From the NCBI GenBank assembly GCA_000697665.1, contig KL197721.1, forward strand, positions 797,090 through 861,089: a stretch of 64,000 nt of DNA, given 5' to 3'. This DNA is from Jaapia argillacea MUCL 33604. Its lineage: Eukaryota > Basidiomycota > Agaricomycetes > Jaapiales > Jaapiaceae. Numbering within the stretch: the first letter of the stretch is position 1; every line of letters begins with the position of its first letter. The position numbers were made by a program, and so were the translations under genes. Below are positions 57,521-64,000 of this stretch, piece by piece. The notes beneath the pieces are model-generated. The model saw nothing but the letters and a program-made list of their open reading frames with translations, did no database searches and was not told the origin of the DNA.

Positions 57521-58119
57521 TAGTTGACTAGGTGGGACAAGAGTCAGAAATGGAACGGTGTTGAATGTAGGACTACGAGAAACAAACGCACCGACGGTGC
57601 AACCAATAGCTACTCCTTGATTGACATGGCTAACATCAGTACAACAGGCCTTTTTGGCGATACTGAGAAACAAGCCAAAGATCGTCAGATGAATTCCCAT
57701 GCATCCATATCGGGTAAGCTCACCAGAAGCCATTGTTGGAGAGGGAGGCGCAAGTAAGACCAACCAGTGTTGTGTCGGCTACACCCTTAATTCCCAAAAG
57801 CCCCAAAATGATCTTGACGTTCACGTTACTGGCGGCGGAGACGGAGTTGCAGCATTGAAGGTAGGACCCAGTGGAGCAGACGGAAGGAGTGGAGGAGGGA
57901 CCGGGGTTCCTAGCACCTGTAAAACAAAAGATATTCGAATTAGATACGACTGGAGGAAGAGGAAAAGAGGGAAGATGTACCGATGACGGAAGGGGCTCGT
58001 CGATGGGGGGTAAGGGGTGGCAGACCACGAGCCATACGCTCGGCATTAGGGCCCACAGCAGCACCCAAGACCGATGCAAGGAGGGCGGCGAGAGTGGTCA
58101 AAAATAAGAACAACTTCAT
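57521..58119 (-). CDS. hydrophobin (class I type)
   Basis: A secreted amphipathic protein that self-assembles on aerial hyphae and fruiting bodies. Exons 58119-57981, 57916-57724, 57662-57592 and 57528-57521 are in phase and give 136 residues. The signal peptide is MKLFLFLTTLAALLASVLG. The eight cysteines follow the hydrophobin order C-CC-C-C-CC-C: SVCSTGS, QCCNSV, LTCAS, GFC, ACC and IGC. Class I features are the long hydrophobic loop (NVNVKIILGLLGI) and the ending GVAIGCTVVN. The last exon is only 8 nt (TCAACTAA), needed to reach the usual IGCxxVN end. Without that splice the frame would run on with unrelated residues. Confidence 0.9.
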
Positions 58120-58684
58120 TTTTTATGTTGGGATGTTGAAAGAGTGAACGATGGAATGCAAAACGACGGGGGAAAAGACAGTGGATAGGTGCAAGAAACG
58201 ACCTGGGAGTCGACAAGGGAGTCGGCGCCGGTTTTGTACTCGATATTTGCAGGCACAAGTGAAATTTCATGAGATATCGTGTCTATATTCGGGAGCAATC
58301 AGATATCTGCTTGGCGGAGGCCGTGCCTGATCGAGTGAGATGGACCCCCGAAACTTGAGAGGGAACATTGTCTCGCTGAAGCACGGTGTGACGCAAGGGG
58401 CATCTGCGGATAGTATTCACGTAGGAGGTCAACCTGTCCGTGCTGTGGCATTGCACTTCTGACACTCTCATGATTGACGCCTTGGAGTTGGGCCGAGCAG
58501 TGGCGGTGGAGGGTTAGAAGGCCTGGAACCACGGATCGGTCAATTCGCCGATCTAATCTCACCGAGGGAGAGCATCACGCATCATGTTTGATTCAACAAG
58601 CGAATTTCGATCTGCACAGCTAAGAACATCGAAGTGTAGAACAACGAGGGCACTACGATACGGGCGAAGAGGAAGACTGACAAG
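58120..58684. other. intergenic region
   Basis: Upstream of the hydrophobin and downstream of RPB9. Minus-strand frames at 58283-58562 overlap each other and have no domain. Confidence 0.4.
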
Positions 58685-59336
58685 TTAAGATTGGGCGTCC
58701 ATGTCTTCAGGCATCAGTTCACTGGACAAACTTGGATCCATAAAGCTGTTGTCGCATCGTGTACACACAAAGAAGAGGATCATGCGAGTTTCCTTCCGTT
58801 TGGACTGATCTTGGAAGAAGACGGCACTGTACAAGGAGGTGAATAGGACGGGAGTAGAGGTGGCGAAGTGGACATACTCTTCGTGGCCGCACCGAGGACA
58901 TGCAATGTTGGAATGTGCCTTGAGTAACTGGTCAGAAACGGACAGGGGATGGGCAACTGGAAACAACGCACCAACGTCGGGTCCGAACCCAAGTTCGAAG
59001 TAACGCCGACTTTTTCCCTGTATCACCGTGTTAGGTATTCAAGACCGAGCAGGGAAAGGTGATCTGATGGTTACTCACTTTGTTACGGTCAACAAATCAT
59101 TCCTGTACACGCACTTGTTCTCACCAATCTCATCGTATTGGCAGATGCGACACGCGTAGACCATGACGCGTCTCTGAGGGTCAGCTTTTGGGTAAAGCAT
59201 ATTGTTGCACTCAGAGCAGAAGTGAAGGGAGGCCTAGTCGACATCAATTTGCAAGGCGGCGACATACGCGAATAGCAAGGAGGTCCAGTAAGCTGACAGA
59301 TCTAAAGTTCAGAACAGCATGAACAACACTGACCAT
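58685..59336 (-). CDS. RPB9: RNA polymerase II subunit RPB9
   Basis: The small zinc-ribbon subunit of RNA polymerase II, involved in fidelity, start-site choice and TFIIS-stimulated cleavage. Exons 59336-59334 (ATG alone), 59233-59079, 59017-58972, 58927-58878 and 58826-58685 are in phase and give 131 residues. The N-terminal ribbon has HFCSECNNMLYPKAD and ACRICQYDE. The C-terminal ribbon has CPRCGHEDAVFFQDQSKR, then RMILFFVCTRCDNSF. Introns are very short (one is 44 bp). The C-terminal extension after the second ribbon (about 15 residues, acidic) is longer than in yeast. Confidence 0.93.
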
Positions 59337-61089
59337 GTTGGTGACAGAGAAGAAGTGGTTCAAACTCCGATCGGCTGCGCTAGCCTTTGACAACTGTGAC
59401 CACATTCCACCTATGGAAGGTTTGTTCCTTCGCCTCTGCTACCATCCGACCAACGGAAGTCATCACGACTCCAAATCTCCTGGGTCATCAACATTGTTAT
59501 TCTGATCTGACTCGCCGCATCCACATCGGAGGGATTACCGTTCCTGTCGGGTATCTTGTCTCTTGTGGATCCTCTAGTCTTTGATACTTAGTCCTCTCAA
59601 CGCTAGTTTGGCCGATTCCTGGTCCTGTTACTCCTATCAAGGACATCATGGTTGAATAGCAGCCTACAAGTGCATTTATAGCTTGGCACTCCTCGGCGCT
59701 CTTCATTCTCGGATCATCATTAGTACGTCAGGTACTCCTTGGGATAGCTTCTTAGCCCCTCTGCAGACATCTGCTACGTAAACGGTTGTACCAATGACGG
59801 TTCAACGTTTAACGATACTTCGTCGAGCTTTCCGCGATTGTGACCACCTAAAATATTGATCGGATTGTGAGTATTCCGTCTTTCCGTGCATGGGGATTTG
59901 TCTTTTGTTTGGCATTTTCTGCTTGCTTTTGTCCCAGTGATGTTCGGCTGACTCTTTATCTCACCCGTCAACACGCATCTACCAGGACAAAGACTTGACA
60001 AAAGCTTTGGAGATTCCAAACGAAGTTGGATCGACACCACAATATGCTCCAAGAGTCAGACCAGACCTCAACAGATTTCAGGGTGGCGAAAGGGTCCACG
60101 TTGGTACCAGGAATGATCATAACGACGGAAGTAGTCAAGTGTCATCGTGGCACGCACACAGCTTCACATGTTTGATCGTCTTGGGTCCATTGCTCAGGGG
60201 AACTAGTGGCGAAACCCAGGCCCACATCTCCGCAGTTTCTGGGACACGGGCGAACCGTCTATTCTTCGGCACAATCGTATCGGCTCTGGACCATCTTCTC
60301 GGGATTATCGACCTTTGTGCTGCCTTCAACTCCGAGTCGAACATCTTAGTGTTGATGCGAAAGTGTAGTTCTGGCTATTGATCTCTCCTTCTGTTGGAAC
60401 TTCTATCAATACCCCGATCCTCCCGCGTCCAAGTGCTCTGCACGTTCTGCCTATCTTTGGCCTTATCTTTATCGGATCGATCACCTTCCTAGTCTCCCCG
60501 TTGGCCGCTGCTCTGCCGGGATGAGTGCTTTCCTCGTTTCCTCGATTGGTTTCGGAAGAAGACACGGGTTGACAGCATAAACAACCCAGTTGTCTTCGTT
60601 ACCTCCGGTCTCCTTCCGCATGCGTCATGATACTTGGCGCAAGGTAGTTGGACATGCGCTTTACGTGAGCGCTGGCCGGATTTTCAACCAACGTGACCAA
60701 TCATGTTCTCTAGTCTCAAGATACATCGTCGATCTTACGATACTCCCTGAAGCAATGCGGCCGGGAGCTGTTACAAACCACACATTGTGAGTGATCGCTT
60801 CTGGTTCTGTTGATTTCACAAATGTCCTCTCTATGAGGTTTAGATGATGTGGAGAAGAGAGACGTGTGGGTCCCGATCTGTGGTCCCCTCAAACCTACCA
60901 ACCCAGGAATGGACAAGCAGCCTTCTTACACGCCTGCCGTTTGACTTTCGATGGTTTACGTAATCCAGAAGCCTGAATGTGAGTGCACATCAAATCCTTC
61001 GAATACAGTGACTGAGCAGCCCGTGATACCAGAGCACAATAACATCGCTTAATCATATCTAGGTCCTTCTGAAACGCCTCTACCTCCTG
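59337..61089. other. no recognisable gene
   Basis: About 1.75 kb. Plus-strand frames with splice-like ends occur, for example 59995-60381 and 60590-60790, the latter followed by a possible exon containing KRDVWVPICGPLKPTNPG near 60853. No complete model or family was found. It may be a decayed membrane-protein gene or an unknown multi-exon gene. Confidence 0.3.
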
Positions 61090-61806
61090 TCAATCAATTG
61101 GATTCCATGCCGGCATCTCCCCTTTCAACCAAAGCCCGGTAAGTCTGTCACGAGGCAGCAGAGGGCCACCAACAACTACTGCGACCATCACCCAGAATGA
61201 CCATCTGCTATGTGTCTTGATGTCGCCGCGATACACGGCGCGCATCGAGAGAAATATGTGCGATAATGTAATGGTCGTGCCGATGTGGAACACGGAGAAC
61301 CGGCAAAAGAGCTCCGGCGCGAACGGAGGGGAAATGCGACAAAGAAAATCTACAAGTTCAGTCAGTAAGATACAGCTCCTCGCCACAACGAGACTCAACG
61401 CACCTCTCTCGACATCCTTTCTCCTCAATAATTTTATCCAGTACGTAGACAACACTCCTATCGTCATGAGAGCCATAAACACCCTTCCTAATACCCGATG
61501 CAGCACCGTCCCTCGTTTTGCGAAATACAGGGGAAATGCGATAAAAAATGCCGGTATGACGCAGACGAGGTGGATGAGGAGTGGAATGTGGATCGACCGC
61601 GGCGCTGACGACTCCGGGTTAGGGTTGGACGATGGGGGCATGTATGCTGCCAAAGTGGCGCCATGGCAAGACAAGTCGAATAAATCGCATGATCCCACAT
61701 GTGGGACTATAAAGAGAGACGCCATCACGTTGGCTGTTTCGTTCATATTTGCCGGTCCTATTGGTGAGTGGTTGTATGTTTTGGTCCGGTTATGATGGCC
61801 GCGCAA
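61090..61806 (-). CDS. DUF2306-like membrane protein
   Basis: An open frame of 238 codons with four or more hydrophobic segments. The blocks LHRVLGRVFMALMTIG, then FHIGTTITLSHIFLSMRAVY and RGDIKTHSRWSFWVMVAV fit the DUF2306 pattern of paired H-R / H-x-x-x-G helices ending in a Gly-Asp-x-x-x-His-x-Arg-Trp motif. A GTGCGT...GTAG stretch of exactly 54 nt near 61351-61404 could be an intron whose removal keeps the frame, joining KDVER to DFLCRI. The start may be the Met 20 codons downstream (61746). Function unknown. Confidence 0.6.
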   Translation of the reverse strand: MRGHHNRTKTYNHSPIGPANMNETANVMASLFIVPHVGSCDLFDLSCHGATLAAYMPPSSNPNPESSAPRSIHIPLLIHLVCVIPAFFIAFPLYFAKRGTVLHRVLGRVFMALMTIGVLSTYWIKLLRRKDVERGALSLVVARSCILLTELVDFLCRISPPFAPELFCRFSVFHIGTTITLSHIFLSMRAVYRGDIKTHSRWSFWVMVAVVVGGPLLPRDRLTGLWLKGEMPAWNPID

Positions 61807-62522
61807 GAGTGATGGTGATGTTCAACTCGCTCGACTTGTTCACCCCTTGTTTATGTAGGGCACCAGCCGAGCGTCTGTGACCATTCGTTATCTCCTTTGT
61901 TTTGCGGACCACATTTGGACCTACACCCTCTTCGCAGTGTCCGGACCCACGCTTATTTTTTCTAATCCGATACCATTCTCGCTTGGTTACCTTGTGGTGA
62001 CGCTAGTATGCGGCGTGCCGTTTATACACACCTGCCCTAGTGGTCGGAGGGCGCAGAGGTCGCCGCTCGTGAAATCCATTCTTCTTGCACGGCTAACCTC
62101 CTTTGGCCTCGTGGCTGAGGAAGATCAACGATCGGATGGTACTGCTCAGGACATGCGCACAACAAGATCTGGCGATCTGATGGATTCTGCGGTATCATCT
62201 TCCCGTGTTGGCTACTTTCTAGCCCCCAGGCGACAATTGTTCACAATTGTCTTCCGATGATGTTTCGTGATAAGATAATAGCGCTTTTACGAAAATCATA
62301 GCCGACGACGGTAAGTACTTGCCTTTACTGATGAAGCTGGCGCTCAGGAAGCATAACCTGCCTCCTGGCCACCTCCTTCCCGTTCAGCTCTTCCCATCGG
62401 GGGCAAACCTTATCGGACATGTGATGGTCCACCCACAAAAGTCATGTCGATGGTTCTCGTATAAATGCCCGTTTCTACGAATCAAACATCGCTCCTCCAC
62501 CCGTACTACAACGATTCCCGGC
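61807..62522. other. upstream region of the P450 gene
   Basis: No recognised gene; a 127-codon frame at 61877-62260 has no domain. A longer in-frame 5' extension of the P450 reading frame exists (from 62319), but the usual P450 anchor starts at 62523. Confidence 0.4.
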
Positions 62523-64000
62523 ATGCCATCGTTTCGTCCTCTAGGAGAGGGGCTCTACTTCGGCGTGTCTAGTAGTTCTCTGAAGCTTCTCTTTGCACTG
62601 CTATTGTCCGGCATCGTTCTGCGCGTTCTCCAGAAAGCCTTCGTCTACGCCACCCGAGACAGAGGAACTGTTCCCCGAGCTCCGTTTTGGATCCCATGGG
62701 TGGGAAACCTAAAAGCGCTGATCTTCGATCCCGTTTCTTGGCCAACGAAAATGCACGATGAACTTGTGAGTTTTTCTTATCAAGCCATTCGGCGAGCTGC
62801 GCTAAGGCTGTTTAACAGGGCGAAGTATTCACTACGACCGTCCTTGGTTACAACGTCACCTTCCTCCGTGGGCAACCTATGATCACTGCGTTCGCCAAAG
62901 GGTCTACCAAAGAACTGGAGATCTTTGAAGGTTACAAACGAATCGTGACCCCGCTCGTCGGCGTTGAGCTTTTCTCGTCCAACGCCAATGAGGTTCGAGA
63001 AGCCCTCACCAGCAATCGTCTGAATACCATTCAGCCAGGCTTGTACTTGTATATTCGGTCCGCCATTCGCGAAGACCTCAAGGACCGTGTACCCGAGTTC
63101 GGGACAGGGTGGTCCGAGCCGATGGCGTTACAGCCCTTGATGACCCTCTCGATCTTCAGGATGGCTTGCTTCTCTCTCGTGTCACCAACCTTAGCCATCA
63201 ATCACTCCGACTACCTGGCTAAGCGTATGAAGTCCATGGAGGTGCGTGGTTTCGTGGACGTTTGATAACATTGACTTCATATGGCTCATGTTTTAGGTCG
63301 TGGATGACGTTGGCAGCGTGTTGTTCCCCTGGGACACCCCCACGAAAGTCCGCCGTAGAAGAGACCGCGAAGAAGTTCTGGCTTGCGTCGCAGGTTATGC
63401 CGTCACGCGAATGCGTGAGCTGGTGACCGTAGGCGAAGATGAATCTCCCGATGACTTCCTAGGGTAAACAGCAGTATCTTCGTTTACAGCTACCTTAATG
63501 TTAATCTTTGATACAGATATGCAATCAAGACATCTTATTCCCGTGACGATCTGGAGAAGGCTGACGAAGAACAACTGGGCGAATTTGGTGAAAAGGTACG
63601 TACTCTGGAGTGTTCGTGCACTACACGTTCTGTCTTACGGAGGTTTTATGATCTTAGATTGCGCGACGCATATACGGGTACGTAACGACTTATTATCCTT
63701 TCCTTACAAACTTATCGAATCGTGCGCAGTCTCTTTTTCGTTGGCTTCATCTCTACAGGAAGTCGAGGTACGGCGCCCGATATCGCAGCTATTTATATCT
63801 ATTAATTACCTCTCAGGTGCATGGTGTATCCAAGACCTTTTAACCGGAGATCCTTCTTTCCTACACCGCGTTCGGGACGATGTGGACCGGATCGTTGCAG
63901 CTGCCAGATCCATATCCCCAGAAGAGCCACCACGCGCAGAAGATCACGACTTTTTGAATGCCTGCTTCACAGGTTCGTCTTCTACCTGGTTTGAATGTTC
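62523..64000 (+). CDS. cytochrome P450, N-terminal part (cut by window end)
   Basis: A membrane-anchored monooxygenase. Exons 62523-62765, 62819-63241, 63297-63463, 63517-63595, 63658-63677, 63730-63767 and 63817-63971 (last donor GTTCGT) are in phase. Residues 18-45 form the membrane anchor (LKLLFALLLSGIVLRVLQ). A Pro-rich hinge follows (PRAPFWIPWVGN), then GEVFTTTVLGYNVTFLRG, the first beta region of P450s. RRIYGLFFVGFISTGSRGAW covers the place where the I-helix is expected. The ExxR and heme-Cys motifs lie beyond the window. The hinge and GEVFT..LG pattern recall the CYP7/CYP8/CYP51 type more than typical CYP5000-series fungal P450s, but the subfamily cannot be set. Confidence 0.8.

Noticed and set aside
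59995-60381. 128-codon frame as a second DUF6534 gene
   Set aside because: I looked for the family blocks (FFARR-type, SxxxD, K/RTG..TD) and could not place them in order, so no such call is made.

Overview
The window is nuclear DNA of a mushroom-forming basidiomycete (Agaricomycetes). The evidence is dense genes on both strands with many 44-100 bp GT-AG introns, and several lineage-typical families: DUF6533 and DUF6534 seven-helix proteins, a Clp1-like sexual development regulator, a class I-type hydrophobin, secreted CE1 esterases and 87-residue Cys-rich secreted proteins. No rRNA, true tRNA or CRISPR was seen. All calls come from reading the sequence; gene models were built by hand from splice sites and frame continuity, so boundaries are predictions.

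Layout. 1-2412: 3' part of a broken Ty3/gypsy chromovirus with its right LTR. 3851-5795: DUF6533 membrane protein. 6583-9433: DBP4 RNA helicase, convergent with SEC11 signal peptidase (9839-10669). 10742-15400: gene-poor stretch with two head-to-head copies of a tRNA-derived SINE. 15433-20061: divergent Gfo/Idh/MocA oxidoreductase and Dal5-type transporter, followed by a Tda3-like FAD oxidoreductase (20395-21717).

21965-28354 is a tandem duplication of a two-gene unit. It reads CE1 esterase, SLX1 relic, CE1 esterase, intact SLX1. The intact SLX1 carries an unusual C-terminal tail of 189-bp tandem repeats. After an unrecognised gene (28571-29782) come a Clp1-like gene (30413-31608) and a divergent large SAP-domain protein (33715-37428). 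Two degenerate tandem repeats resembling a XapX/DUF1427 gene lie between them.

39204-40621 holds an uncharacterised membrane protein. 41847-43746 holds a divergent pair of Cys-rich secreted paralogues, and 44378-46698 a divergent pair of Clr2 N-domain paralogues. 47388-53507 contains two disordered proteins sharing a new-looking C-terminal domain, flanking two membrane proteins. 55242-57167 is a DUF6534 protein with very short exons, with a relic of its 5' end upstream. A hydrophobin (57521-58119), RPB9 (58685-59336), a DUF2306-like membrane protein (61090-61806) and a cytochrome P450 cut by the window end (62523-64000) close the window.

Housekeeping genes (DBP4, SEC11, RPB9, SLX1) are mixed with secreted and membrane families that have duplicated locally. 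The recurring theme is small tandem or divergent duplications with partial decay, not one gene cluster with a single pathway.
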